64,000 nucleotides of DNA from Plasmopara viticola (Eukaryota > Oomycota > Peronosporomycetes > Peronosporales > Peronosporaceae), in assembly GCA_001695595.3 (NCBI GenBank), contig MBPM02000116.1, positions 62,001 to 126,000 on the forward strand, written 5' to 3'. Below the pieces are notes generated by a model. That model was not told the origin of the DNA, did not search any database, and saw only the letters and a program-made list of their open reading frames with translations. Position 1 is the stretch's first letter. Each line of letters begins with the position of its first letter. Made by a program: the position numbers and the translations under genes. Shown here one piece after another: positions 1 through 11,941 of the stretch.

Positions 1-139
1 TTCCTTAAAGGCAGCTCAAGTCGAATTTTAGTTTTAAGAAAGGTTAGAGATTGAGGAAGAACACGATACGGAGTGACCCCATTATGGTGTACCGGTACGT
101 GTAACGTGCACCACACAAAGCGTAAATTCTTTAAGTACC

Positions 140-616
140 ATGAGTACTATCGTGCAACGCATACAGGCGCGTGTGCAACGATGGCACCTCTTAGGACGCT
201 ACTATGTCAACAAGTGGCACTATGACAGCTTCAAGTGGGCAGATCGTGTATGGTACGGTCAAGGTAGCACGGGAAACGGTCCAAGAGTCGCCTCCGTAGC
301 CTTCATGGTCACGCACAGTATGCGGCAGCAGCTACTAAGCGCAAATTTTCCTCCTTCAGTCATTTCGACGCTTCAGCCAGCGACTGCACAGAAGCTTATC
401 GCGGACGAGATGACATTTGCCCAGTTTGAAAAGCTTCGGAACAAACAGCAGGTGGTCGGGACGTCTAAGCAAAATTCGATGCCCAAGGAGCATTTACAGA
501 GCGCACTGGTGGCGGCAGAGGAGAAAGAAATAGGAGTGGAAGCTGAATCGTCAGCTGTGCGAGACATTCAACAACAGAATGAGATTGAAGATGTTAGTAC
601 GAAGGAACGGGATTGA
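140..616 (+). CDS. Small conserved-looking hypothetical protein, 158 aa
   Basis: An ATG-initiated uninterrupted reading frame of 158 codons with balanced codon use, unlike the AT-rich flanks. The first 50 residues are basic and aromatic (several Trp and Tyr around residues 15-40). A segment near residues 58-90 (MRQQLLSANFPPSV and on to an Ala-Gln-Lys motif) looks like a short helical module. The last 50 residues are Glu/Gln/Lys-rich and probably disordered. There is no signal peptide or membrane segment. It converges on the membrane-protein gene ending at 788, with 171 bp between the stops. I do not recognise the family. Composition and the clean frame make a real gene likely; upstream exons outside the window cannot be excluded. 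Confidence 0.6.
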   Translation: MSTIVQRIQARVQRWHLLGRYYVNKWHYDSFKWADRVWYGQGSTGNGPRVASVAFMVTHSMRQQLLSANFPPSVISTLQPATAQKLIADEMTFAQFEKLRNKQQVVGTSKQNSMPKEHLQSALVAAEEKEIGVEAESSAVRDIQQQNEIEDVSTKERD

Positions 617-787
617 TGCGTCAAGGCCAGATGGTTGGCTGCATTTGCCAGACGTGCAGTGACAGCGCTTATAAACCATTTTGTGACGCGTCATCGATTG
701 CAGTATTGACGATATGTTCGCTTCCGTCAATCGAAGACATCAGTACATAGCATCTTGTTACGATTCTTCGGCTTGATTATACGAAGT

Positions 788-1258
788 TTAAGCTGCTACT
801 TGCAACGATTCACTATCCCTTTTAGTGGATTCCACACTTAATTTCGCAACCTTGATCTTGTCCAGTATCTGATCCACCGGGGCGAGAGCGAGAACAATCA
901 CAAGTTGCAATACCCACCACAGCGCACAAAAGGCATACCCATATATAACGCGGGCTTCTGTTCTTTTTGAAGAGTAGATCCACAAAGAAGAGCATAGCAC
1001 ATAGAGCAGCGTTACTAGCCAATAGACGCGGTAAAAATCGCGGCGCAAGTCGCCGTGCTGCAGTTTCTTGTTCCATTTAAAGCTGTAGATTGACGCCAAC
1101 ACACCGTGCTCCAGCGCTTGAGTCGTCATGGACACCACTAGCAAGATAGCAGTCAATTTTGCAAGAAAAGAAGCCGCCGGAGATAGGTATACCGCCAACT
1201 TCAGTGCAAGAAGCGCCAGCCGTAAGAACAACCGCGATGCTAGCCATAACAGCGTCAT
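788..1258 (-). CDS. Small multi-pass membrane protein, 156 aa
   Basis: ATG at 1258 on the minus strand opens a 156-codon frame. Hydrophobic segments fall at about residues 3-28, 30-47, 78-95 and 104-126, so three or four membrane helices are likely. A short basic loop (around FKWNKKLQHGDLRRD) lies between the second and third, and the charged tail contains Lys/Asp/Glu. The size and layout would suit a small organellar or endomembrane protein, for example of the peroxisomal PEX11 type, but no diagnostic motif is visible and I do not assign one. The ATG at 1258 has no longer in-frame alternative nearby. It is convergent with the 140-616 gene. Confidence 0.6.
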   Translation of the reverse strand: MTLLWLASRLFLRLALLALKLAVYLSPAASFLAKLTAILLVVSMTTQALEHGVLASIYSFKWNKKLQHGDLRRDFYRVYWLVTLLYVLCSSLWIYSSKRTEARVIYGYAFCALWWVLQLVIVLALAPVDQILDKIKVAKLSVESTKRDSESLQVAA

Positions 1259-1443
1259 GGAGTTAAGCTAGACTATTGATCCATGAAAATTAAGGCCTAT
1301 TTATGTCATACCACATGGTATGTACCGACAATTTCCTCACAAAATGTTGTTCTCCTACTACCCAAGGGACTCAATCGACTAATCGCCTTTCCCTGCCTTA
1401 TCCCGCCTCGCTCTGCTCTCTTCTCTCCTCGCTCACCTGCTCT

Positions 1444-1632
1444 ACTTTGCTTCGTTTGATCGCTTTGTCGGATCACTGCTTTTATTGAACAGTCGCAGGC
1501 CGCCGCTTAGTCGCTTGTTAGGCCGCTGTATTGCTTGACCGTTCGCTTTTTGTCGGCCCTTGATAGTGTTGCCGACCCTTGCTCCCACTTAGATCGGTAC
1601 GAGTGCTGTTTGCCTTCCAGGACGACAAAAAT
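1444..1632 (+). repeat. Direct repeat, copy 1 (189 bp)
   Basis: The block starting ACTTTGCTTCGTTTGATCGC and ending GACGACAAAAAT recurs 277 bp downstream at 1721-1909 with essentially no differences. The copies are separated by 88 bp of unrelated sequence. The near-identity suggests a recent segmental duplication. No terminal inverted repeats or TG...CA ends are evident. Confidence 0.9.
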
Positions 1633-1720
1633 CTGCTCGATGAATGGCAAGAAGAAGGGCAACTTCTTTTACTCTTTGAAACTGGTATCTTAACGTCAAG
1701 GTCAATATTGGTTCGTCCGA

Positions 1721-1909
1721 ACTTTGCTTCGTTTGATCGCTTTGTCGGATCACTGCTTTTATTGAACAGTCGCAGGCCGCCGCTTAGTCGCTTGTTAGGC
1801 CGCTGTATTGCTTGACCGTTCGCTTTTTGTCGGCCCTTGATAGTGTTGCCGACCCTTGCTCCCACTTAGATCGGTACGAGTGCTGTTTGCCTTCCAGGAC
1901 GACAAAAAT
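1721..1909 (+). repeat. Direct repeat, copy 2 (189 bp)
   Basis: Second copy of the block at 1444-1632, same orientation, offset 277 bp. Short open frames across the pair (such as 1579-1815) exist only because of the duplication and are not supported as genes. Confidence 0.9.
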
Positions 1910-3147
1910 TTATCGTCCGAAAATTCGTGTCGAAACCAGCACTAGGCGTTATTTATCGTTGCCAGCGGAATGTTAGCCGCTGCGCGACAACCTCTTTTGA
2001 GAGCACGTCTCACTTGCTACATCGATTTGTGCAGGAGTTGACAAATCACGCTATTGGCTGCAACCGCTCGAATCGACTGTGAAAGCACTTAGTGGTGAAT
2101 GTTCAATTCTTCAAAGCGAAGTAGGAAATAAGCCTGTTTGACAGGAAAGAGAAACCTGCTTGTAAAAGCAAAAAAAGCGCAGGCACATCAGCTTTCTTGC
2201 TACATTTGCAAAATAAAATTCTAGTTTGTGAACATCACAATAAATTTTGCTGTCAATTGTGCTGTGGGTCTTAACCTTCGGCGCATGCACAAATTCTCAA
2301 TATTTTGCCGAGCAAAACCGGCAGAACTCAAGAGAAATTCCATTTGCGTTTAAGCAGTTTTGCCAATTTTAAATGATAAGTGAAACAAGCTTTGCTTTTA
2401 CAGCTTCAATTTAGTAGTTCTGCAACAGAGCTGCATCGCAAAATATGTAAGGTCAGTATCAACGTATAAAGCACGACAATTTGACAAACTTGACGCTGAC
2501 GAAAGCATGAGCTGCTACTTCAGCGCATTGATGGTAAGCAATGTTTTTTTATCGAGCATAATCAGCAACTCTCCAAATCTTGAGGCTAATTAGAGTAGCA
2601 CAAGTCGTCATAAATATCACTTCAAGCCCAGTCAGAGAGGCAAACGCCATCGTGTGGGAAATATTGCGGGCGCAAAAAGGAGAAACACGATTATTGTTGC
2701 TCGCGTAAAGTGCAAGATCAGCACGACAAATGACGTGGGGGGTTTTGTATTACTGGATTAAGGATGATCAAACATCTTCGTTTCATTGCAAGCTTTACCT
2801 GCAGTCACTGAGCTCAAAAAGAAGTGTTTTCAAAATCGAGAAAGCAAGACTTGGCATCAAAGCTAACTCCATGACCGACTCTTATAGAGGTCAGCGGTGC
2901 TGCGACTCATTTTTTATGAGATAAAGTAGCATCAATGCCGGTGTAGAGAAAAGAGCATCGACAGAACTACGACGCATGCTAATTTGACGCAGCTTTGCTT
3001 ACACTTTTTTTTGGCATAGCGTGTACTTCAAGCAATGTCAAAATTATTGGTGGCGTCAGGTTGATTGATCGAGAAAATGGTCGAACGTAAGTAAACCATA
3101 TACGTACCAAAGTCTACTGAAAGTAACTATGCTATGCGAGATATGGG
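1910..3147. other. Non-coding stretch, nothing recognised
   Basis: AT-rich sequence with only short, stop-ridden frames and no recognisable protein fragment or structured repeat. Confidence 0.5.
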
Positions 3148-3159
3148 GTTAAGATATAA

Positions 3160-3477
3160 TGTAATGTATTACGTTATCGCGTTGCCAAGTTATGCACATG
3201 GTAGGCTCAGTCTGGCTAGTCCACGGCATAGAGTGGTGTTCGCATACGTCGGGTCTCGTTCGGCGGGCAGTGCAGCTAGCACCGAGGTCGTGAGGGTTTT
3301 CCATTATTTTTTAGCTCTGACATGGTAAGAGCCAGGTGGCGCCCGGTGCTGGAGACTGTCGCGTCGAGGGTGAGACTCGTTAGAGACCTGCAGATGCCCG
3401 AGGGCACCTTCCCGAAGCGCGCGAGCATTTAGCCCCCGCGCTTGGAAAGAGGGCGTCACCCCAACCTTTTCCAGGCT
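3160..3477 (+). mobile_element. SINE-like retroposon, copy 1, with 12-bp target duplication
   Basis: A GC-rich 318-bp block is bounded by an exact 12-bp direct repeat, GTTAAGATATAA, at 3148-3159 and 3478-3489. The same block occurs at 58082-58407 with its own, different target duplication, which marks it as a mobile unit. The two copies differ at scattered positions and at their 3' ends (one stops after TTTTCCAGGCT, the other after TTTTCC plus seven A). Variable-length target duplications and a variable A-rich 3' end fit a LINE-mobilised short element. A GGCATAGAGTGG motif near 3225-3236 resembles an RNA polymerase III A box and GTTCGG at 3258 weakly resembles a B box; the second is poor. It carries no credible coding frame. 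Confidence 0.75.
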
Positions 3478-3489
3478 GTTAAGATATAA

Positions 3490-6400
3490 AGGCACCTAAT
3501 TTACCGCTTTCAAAATTTGATTAGTATCAGTTAACAAATATGCAGTCGTCACAAAAGATAAGAAGATAGTTTCACTCAAGCCAGGCATGTTCATTTCGAG
3601 AACGTAAGTTATTCGAGGTGTTCCATTTAAATCATATAGCATAATCAAGATAATAAGAAGGTTGACAAGATATGCTAAAGAAATTTACTTTTTTGCGCGA
3701 GAAATTCAAGAGCGATGTGTATGGGTCAAAATTTTCCCTTTTTATTCATTCACGGTTACTAGTGGTGTCCAGAAAAAGATTTTTTTTATTTCCAGACAAA
3801 GGTCTTGAACACATTGCGATACAGCACCCTGTTAGTGTAATCAAGATTTTACGCGTAGATAACGCCGCTGTATAATGCCTTGAAGTCGCTCACTGAGTTT
3901 TGTGGCATAAGCTTAGAAATATCCGTTCCATATGCGACAAAGAGAATCAGTTCAAAGAGGTACAAACAATAGCAAGATCCATTCTGCGCGGATCTGTCAC
4001 CGAACCAACTCGTCAATTATTGTGCTTCGCTTTATCGTGGCTTTTCTCTCCTGTAACGACTGGCTGTGGCTATCTTCTTGTAGCTGATGTGTCGCCGAGC
4101 CAACTCGTCAGTTATTGTGCTTCATGAGCTTCATACTTGATCGTGCAGTGAATGTACGAAGTCCCTCGAATCAATATTCGAATTAATTACCTTTTCGATG
4201 ACGATGTTAAACAATAAAGCTAGTGTGACACACTTTGTGTTTAATGTTACCTTCCCCCGTCAAAACATTGAGCTCTCTGAGTCCATACACGTCAATCAAG
4301 TCATTTTGTCTGGCAGGTATCACCGGTGTGGCCCGCACAACAATCTGACTGAGTCACAAAGCTCATTTCAGAAAACAGGTTCTCATCCACATCCAGTGTG
4401 TCGCCACAGCATTTCTTGACACAACCCGAGCTCACTTGTTTTTAAAGGTACGCGACATACCACCGTAAGTACGCTATGCCTTTAAATGACGATTCAGCCA
4501 TCCGTAAAGCGCGCACACACCGCGCGCGTCAAATACTCGCTTAAACTGAGCAAGACCCAAGCCTTCTATCCGCCAGCCTTTATTTCATAGGTTGTAGAGA
4601 TTCAGCATTCCTCCTTGTAAATCTGCAGATCGTAAAATGAAGTCTTGGACGCTACCTTACATGCAAGGCGCTTTTCTGAGCCACACACGTACAAGATGAT
4701 GGGTCGAGGCACAAGAGCGCGAGGTGCAGTCTAAACGGAACAACTACGATTGATTCTACATTCACGAGCAAGCATTGAGTTTGTGCCCGAAAACCCGGCT
4801 GCACTGCCAAATGTCGCGTGAAGAACATACTGCAAAACATGATGAGTAGTTTTATCTGCATGCACTTAGCGATAGGTCAAGCGAAGTCGATGTACTAATA
4901 TAACGGTACATTCGGTAAGAACTTACTCGACTCAAACGTATCATCAATCGCCAGCAGACTCCTATCCTACTAGCTACTGTCCACAATATTATGCTCCTGT
5001 AAGTTTTGGTTCCGCAGCGATCAACAGGGATTTTGAAATGTAGTTATGAGCATTCAAGGCGATGGCATCGCGTGAGAATACTCCTCGCGGGATAGTGGCG
5101 TTCGCCTTCTTTATCGTTCAAAAAATGAAAGGTACGATGCCTTAGCAACGTAGAGCGCTGTGTGCACTTGGCTTTGATTTTGCTTGCGCCCGGTGTGTGA
5201 CTACTGCAACTCAATAATTGTCATGCCGTGACACCAACAAACTTGATTGACTTTTTTAAATCATGCACTGGTTACCGGAGCTCCAAAATTTCAGATCGCG
5301 TTCGATCAATTTCGAGTCTTAAGTGTAATTGCTTTACTTCGCAAGCAAGTCACTCGACTTGCATTTTTAAGACAGAGGTTTTGCAACTTCATGCCTTAAA
5401 TCCAATTTTGATCTCGTCGACAGGAAAGCCTTCTGTGTCTGCGATATGGTTCGACGCCATTGCTTGTGTGCTCGACTAACCCGAATCGCAGTATGACTTA
5501 AGCGGGTGCGCTCTGCAGCTTTTGGCTGTGATTATTAATGAGCTTATGAAGCGTCGGCGCGGTTTAGTCTGAGAGTGTAATTGTAAGCTCTCATGACATA
5601 CTCGTTTTAGATATTATTCGGCTATTCCCTCGTGTCAAATCTTCAAGATTTTCGTCTTTTGGACAAAATACTCGGCATTATTTCTCATTGTGGCTCCAAT
5701 CTCAAGCGACAATGTGTGGAACGTGAAGTTTAGAGGCCTGTTCAAGTGAAACCTCGTGTAGCAAAGTCAGCAAAAAGAGTGTGATGCTTTCAAGCCTCAA
5801 AGCGCCTCTCACAATCTGTGCAACATATCATCAACGACACATATACTTTCTTAGTCTGATTGGACGACTGCTAGTGGTCCACTGATGGTCCGCTGATGGT
5901 CCGCTGTAGGCATGTCTAAATATCACTAAGCCCCTCTATAAGCTTTCCCAAAAGAAGTGAAGTAGGGGTTTTGTACCATGGCAATTAATTCCAGAAGCTC
6001 ATGTTGTCCAAATATGTAATAAAAAAACAGTGCTCCCTTTTAAGCGGCGTCTAATGAGCCAAATTGCTAGAAAGAAAAAGCTTAACCACTCAGCAACGAC
6101 CATAAATCCAGTGTTGCCTGCCGAGTCTATTGGCAGGTCGAGCACAAAAAATATGCTAATTGACTGCCAGCAACAAAATGGCATTGGCAAGCTTGGCAAT
6201 GGCGTGAAATCATTTAGCAAACGATCACTCCGTTGGCAAAGTTGGAGTGTGTGCAAATACGTGTAGATCCTCTCGTTTTTTCATTTAACAAAAACGGATG
6301 CTTAACAAGCCACAAGTCTTTTTTATCAAAATGGCCGTCAAGCGCTATAACGTGAGGTTACAAAATTTTAAATCTTTTTCATGCAGAAGCACTTTACGTG

Positions 6401-9086
6401 GTAGTTTGTCTTTTCAGTGCTCATAATACAGCCACTTAGCTTTGCCAAAAAGCAAAAAAGCCTCGCAAGAAATAGCGCAAACTATTACTTGCGCAAAGAT
6501 CCAGTCTCATCAGTCACCCGACCTTTTAGCAGGGCCATGCCCATGTAACTTTGCACAACAGCTCGGATGTTATGGATCATTAAAGCAGCCGCACTTTAGT
6601 TTGTCCCGCCTTTATTCGTCGTTGGATTGCACATCACTGTCAATAAGTCATGTAATGGCGGATAAGTTAATCTATTGTGAACCAGTTTTTGGATCATATA
6701 CGTGTCTGAGCTTAAGGCTTCTTCTATGTCACAATTTCTAGCTGAACTTAAGCTATCTGGGTAAGCCCATTATCACAATTGACGTCCTCACCCCCAAACT
6801 TTAAACCGAAACGTCCCGGCCTGACCCAGGCAACCCACTTTAGGGACGCTGGCAAAGCTAAAAATCACCACCTCTGAGCGGGAATCTAGCTGCTTATACC
6901 TGGCTAGGGCAAAGTTTGGTCAGAGCAGTCACAATCTTATCGATTCTTCCATCAAAGATGCAGGCACAGCATGTAGCATATTCATCTTAGAAGAACTCAC
7001 GATCAGGATGAGAGTCCTATTGTGCGCCTGGCTTGATTGCCGGCTAGAACAGCAAGAACAATCAAAAGGTTCTGCAGATAGAAACGTCTACCTCGCACGT
7101 TTGGTATTGCTCAAGGCTTTGACAGACTTGTCTGCTTCGGTTTGGACTTTAAAAAATCCAAGTACATTTATGTCAAAGCAATGTTGCCCCAAATTACGTG
7201 TTCCATGCAGTCGCTGAGTAAAGTCATTACGTGTTCCGCTATACTATAAGGTAGCTTGAAGAGCATTTAAATCCGTCTGCTTGTTACTTTCATTAATTCG
7301 GTAAGCAAATCCTCAAAATTGCTACCAGACTCTGAGCCGAAGTCACAGCAGTCTCTTAGAAATAAAGGTCATTGATAACGGTAAGCAGTATTCAGCTTTG
7401 TACGCACGGGTTAGATCCGCACCTTGCAGAGCTGCCTTTATGAATTCGTCAATAGAGGCGAGGTCGGCGCAAAATAGCCGTTTCGATATTAAAGTCGAAT
7501 AATTATCTACATTATCGGTACGAGAAGAACAAAGGAAGCGGCAGCATTTTCTGCTGGAAAGCCAGACTAACAGGCACATTGCGGAGGCACAAACATTTTG
7601 CGATCACCACCATGTGCAAACGGTCTACTTTTTTTGCCCAATATATCTTTAGCCCTTGTAGCTACTCCTGTTTGGCAGAGCTGGCTCGGGTATTTACTAT
7701 AATGGCAAACGGAGTCGAATTTTATGAGTCGCCGGTATTACTTCTAAAAATATATCTCCGGATTGTGGATCAGCGGTTATTTGACCCGTCAGTAATGTAA
7801 CTTAATCGCGAAGATCTGCATCAATTTAATCGTAGTGTAAGTTCGAGCGGTAAGGAAGACGATATAAATCCTGCTTCTGTGCATTATGATAGGCTCTCTG
7901 TACATTTTTTGCTTGATGATACAATTGTACTCACCTTGCCGAGTCGACTGTTTTCCAGCTGCTTTATACCACATATTGATGACTCTAATAGGAGGCGACA
8001 AAGAAAAGATGCGACAAACTAAATGTCTGATCGGTGTCGGTCAGCTGATGCTCTAGGTCGAGGACCATACGCTAATTCTGATTGGGGTTCTGCAGAGCCC
8101 GAGTTTTTCCTTGTAGCACTAGGAATTGATTATAGGCATTCAAAGCGAAGCACATGTCATCAAACGAAGACTGCATCTCCGTCAAGTTGATCCGGGATCG
8201 GATGAGGAGCGACGACCAGAATCGCATCGAAATATAGGATAAAGTCGCTGCCACAATGCTCCATAGACGAACTGTCAGCACAGGAGGACGACATAGCGAC
8301 AGTCATGGATTCCAAAGCTCCAAAAAATGTCAATTGTCTGCTACTTGTTTCCGTGACGCGTAGACCGGGAGCAGTTTTTTGGAGCGGAATCGACACTTGA
8401 GTTGGTAAAAATATAAGATTTGAAAGGAAATACTTGGCAAAATTTTGTAGCCTATTAGAAAGTGATAAAAACGAATCGATCAGTGGCAAATTTGGCGTTT
8501 TACTAGATCATTTGAGTATTGTCAATTTGACACGTTGTCAAGAAGGTAGTGTGACTGGCCTATATAGATTTCGAGAGAAGCTGTGATTTTCACAAGAATC
8601 AATCATGCGCATTGTTCCCAGTAGTGTTCGGTCATGTAATTCTGACCCACTCTGATCACAAAAACTCAGCGAACAAGACAGACAATCCCTTTCGACATGC
8701 GTTGACGGAAATAGCGTATGCAATCCCAGAGAGAAACGCTTCTGCATCCAAATTCATTCGGATTCATGAACAAATCCTTCCAAAACCATAGCTAGAACTT
8801 TGTGTCGCTGAAAGGCACACTTTTAACGACCACGCACAGGTCTAGAACAAATTCCCGGACCGGCACCGACGGTACAGGCAACAAGTTAGCTCATCTAGTC
8901 GCGTGGAAAGGAGTAGTACTGAAACTTGTATAGCACTATTGCCACCGCGAAGCGTGGCTCGCCCAGCTGCAATCTTGGATACTGTAACACTTATGCGCAT
9001 TTTTGACTAAATTAATCTTGTATATTTTGGTCATAACCTCTAGCTTAGTTTCGACATCAAAATCTTCGATCAGCAAACTAGACATG
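3490..9086. other. Long non-coding stretch with unassigned remnants
   Basis: About 5.6 kb without a gene I can support. Open frames here are short, AT-rich and mostly lack an ATG. Minus-strand frames between 8072 and 8747 have somewhat better composition and could be remnants of a coding sequence, but nothing in them is recognisable. A short imperfect tandem of about 11 bp (CTGATGGTCCG) occurs near 5880-5905. Confidence 0.4.
4000..4123 (+). repeat. 29-bp direct repeat, 95 bp apart
   Basis: CCGAACCAACTCGTCAATTA and the following nine bases at 4000-4028 recur with two differences at 4095-4123. Too short and isolated to assign to an element. Confidence 0.7.
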
Positions 9087-11792
9087 TCATGTACGACCCT
9101 CAAGGACACATTTTACGAGCTCTTCTTTAAATTTGCCCCAGTTTCTATCGAATACGAGCTGCTCAAGCAGATTTGAAGCTTTTCTCCCGCCAAAATGACA
9201 GCATGATGTTCCTTCCAGCGACATGTCCACCTTGGACTTGCGCTTGTTTGTCATACCAATGTGCTGCAAGTTTTGATGTAGTAGCTTACGACTTTTAAGA
9301 GATAGTCCTTGAATGAGATCTGTAGATGACAAAAACAAGAGCTCTGCAGTAGCACTCGAGACCAACGCTGCCTTGGCGCAAGAAGTACCAATTTGCCGCT
9401 TGTTTTGCCAAGGTTCTTGTGGCGGCACCCATGACGCGGGAGCAAAGAAACAGTCGCCGCGTCGCAATGCTAACGCAACTGGTTCAGCTGTCAATTTTTT
9501 CCTTTCGGTGCCTTCACCACTTGATACGATGCTAGTTCGCTGAGTATTGACATTTCTTATTCCTGCTGAAGCGAGGCGTAGAAGCTCGCGTCGCTTTGTA
9601 TTAACGTAAGTATTGGAAAGAAAGCCATGGCAAACATCGTTTACGCGTACAAAGCTCAGCGGATCTCCAGCAGTCTCAAGTTGAGTAAAAAAGACTCGAG
9701 CATCTTGCGGTTCCGATAGACGTCCACTTAGCGCGAATGAAATCGACATGTCGGGGGGCGACCGCAAGCTACAAGACGAAAATTGGCAAAGCTCACCATT
9801 TTTAACTACGAACAACCCATCAATTGGCTGTCCTTCGCAGCACACGACTTTCGAACCAGTAATTTTGACAGCTGTAGCCTAAAAATGCACCAAAATTGAA
9901 TTTCTACTATTCCCCTCGCGACAGAAAATGTGGACGTACCCGGTATGCAAGATTACGAATCTCTAGTGCTGGTATATTGTTAAAAGCTGGAGCCCTTGTC
10001 AAAAATCGAGCAGTTACCTCAAGCTAGGACATTCAAATCGGCAGGTAAGATAGCACAATGTCTTATCTGGATATGAAAGCGCTCACCTCGATTTCATGTT
10101 GTGCTCGGTTTACTCGGCTCCACTCAAGCCAAGAAAGAGCTCCAATCACACAGGTAGTCGCTGTCACAGCTGAGTACGCTCTTTAGATACAGTAGTGAGT
10201 AAAATTAATAGAGTGGGAGTAATATCGGTATCAAAGTCTTACCGAAAAGCGTTTGTACGACTTCCTTGGTGGCCAAAAATCTCACCGTGCTTCAGATCAC
10301 AAAGTTCTAATTGTGTTTTCTTCCAATCTCTATCCACGTTTCCTTGCTGCCTGAGCCACGGAGATTCCCACATCGCTTCTTGCTCGCACATTTTGCCTTC
10401 AATCAAAATCTCTTCCGGATATTTAACGCAACGTGGTGATGACTGTAACATCCTATTAACTGTCTTAAACATCGAGACTCTTCCTTGGAAAATAAAGTAA
10501 ACTGCACAGTCTCTTGACGCAGCTTCATTGTCTTCTTCCTGCTCCAGAAAGAGCGGCGTTTGAGCTAGAAGAGCTCCCTCAGGACTTACCACGAGTTCAC
10601 GGCATAAGAGGTTACAAACTTTTGGATGCAATGCCGCACAAGCAGCAAATCGCTTTTGCATGAAGTCACTAAGGTATTCCACGTCACTCTCGCTTCTTTT
10701 AGAGGTTGGAAGCCGAGCAATTGTCTGACTACGTTCGAGCGTCCAAGTGGTCAGTTTATCTCCCAAATAATCTACAGAGTCTTGAAAATGTTCACGTTGT
10801 TTAAACTCGCTTTGTGCAACGTCGTCCTCAAATTTGACAAACACAGAGGTTACTGGAAAGACTGCGCGTTTCATATCGTGATATGTACTCTCGACGGAAT
10901 GCGATATATTTTCGTCCGTACAATTTACAGCTTCTGCGCACTTTTGCAAAAGAACATAATCTTGCGCTGCCTTCTCAAAATCTCCAGATTTACGATAGGC
11001 TGCTGCTCGCTGGAGGTAAAATTCGCTAGGAGTTGGGGTAATGTTTGACTCAGAGCACCGATCTCCACTCTTGGTAAGAGCAATCGCGCAAGAATAGTAG
11101 TCAATAGCTTTGGAGACTTTGTCCAGCCGCATACACAAATTACCCATTTTGTAGTAACCAAAAGCGTGTCGCCCACCAACAAATTTCTGCACTTGTCTGT
11201 AGGCTGCAAGTGCTGATGCAAACTCACCTCTTTGCTCTAGGTTTAAAGCAAAGGTATATCTTGCTTCGATCTCGCGTCGCCTTGTACTAGATGATCGCGG
11301 GTAAGACTTGTACGCTCGGTCATAGTCTCGTTTCGCTTGTACTTTAAACTTTTGCAAACGAGGTCGTTCATTTGTGGAGGATGTTGCGATTCCATGTGCT
11401 TGAGACAACCGCTTTATTGTTTTGATTTCAAAGTTGCCGCTTATTTGACCAATTGATAAATTTGCACTTTGTTTCGGATCGGCACCTTTCTGCACCGCCG
11501 AAACATTAACTTCAAAAGACTGCAAAGTTTGTAATTTCATGTCCCGACTTGTAGCCGGTCGTTTTAAAAGATTTAAGCGGTCAGATGAAACGAAATTGAT
11601 AGGTGAAGAAGATCGTGAAGGTCGCGACAGCCGATTTCGAAGCCGATCCTCGCTTTGAGTAGACTTCAAAAAGACCCATTGTGCTGTGGCTGAAGAAGAC
11701 AAATCTTGCCGAGGTCTGCAATGTGAAGGAGCCGAAGAACCACGGGCAGGAAATAACGTGGCTGCGTCATAACGAGTAATCGTGGATGACAT
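9087..11792 (-). CDS. TPR and cyclic-nucleotide-binding-domain protein, 839 aa, four exons
   Basis: I infer four exons from GT-AG junctions that restore one frame: 11792-10243, 10180-10087, 10023-9940 and 9878-9087, with introns of 62, 63 and 61 nt. The sum is 2520 nt, or 839 residues. Residues 1-150 are Ser/Arg-rich and likely disordered. Residues 177-284 hold tetratricopeptide-type helical repeats (LNLEQRGEFASALAAYRQV, YYKMGNLCMRLDKVSKAIDY, YLQRAAAYRKSGDFEKAAQDY). Residues 375-545 resemble a degenerate cyclic-nucleotide-binding fold, with FIFQGRVSMFK and, across intron 1, GEIFGHQG...AVTATTCVIGALSW. A second such fold starts at about 550 (FLTRAPAFNNIPALEIRNLA, then EGQPIDGLFVVKNGEL), with a long insert. 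Neither shows an intact phosphate-binding cassette (G-E-x-x-x plus R-x-A-T/S), so cNMP binding is doubtful. I chose the ATG at 11792 because a start at 11942 would abut the start codon of the divergent gene. Confidence 0.75.
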
Positions 11793-11941
11793 ACAACCGA
11801 AGCCAGTGGGGGCCGCGTCGATACACTGTGAAAATTTGAAATTAGTCTGAGGAGCCGATATAAAACGTGGATTCAGTATTTTAGGAAGTGATAAAAATAT
11901 AAATAGGTCAAATAAACGACAGTGATGAAGAAGGCGAAGCA
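11793..11941. promoter_or_regulatory. Short bidirectional intergenic region
   Basis: The 149 bp between the two start codons must hold both promoters of this head-to-head pair. It is AT-richer than the flanking exons and includes GATATAAAACG on the plus strand. I see no clear oomycete initiator motif. The region is inferred from gene geometry only. Confidence 0.4.

Noticed and set aside
6442..6741. 99-codon open frame
   Set aside because: Begins with TTG, poor composition and no recognisable motif.
10160..10180. Alternative 3' splice site (CTCAG ending at 10170) for intron 1 of the TPR/cNMP-domain gene
   Set aside because: It puts exon 2 out of frame with an early stop; the AAAG site ending at 10181 keeps the cNMP-fold sequence in frame.
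10195..11048. Plus-strand frames of 100-140 codons
   Set aside because: Antisense to exon 1 of the TPR/cNMP-domain gene and without recognisable domains.
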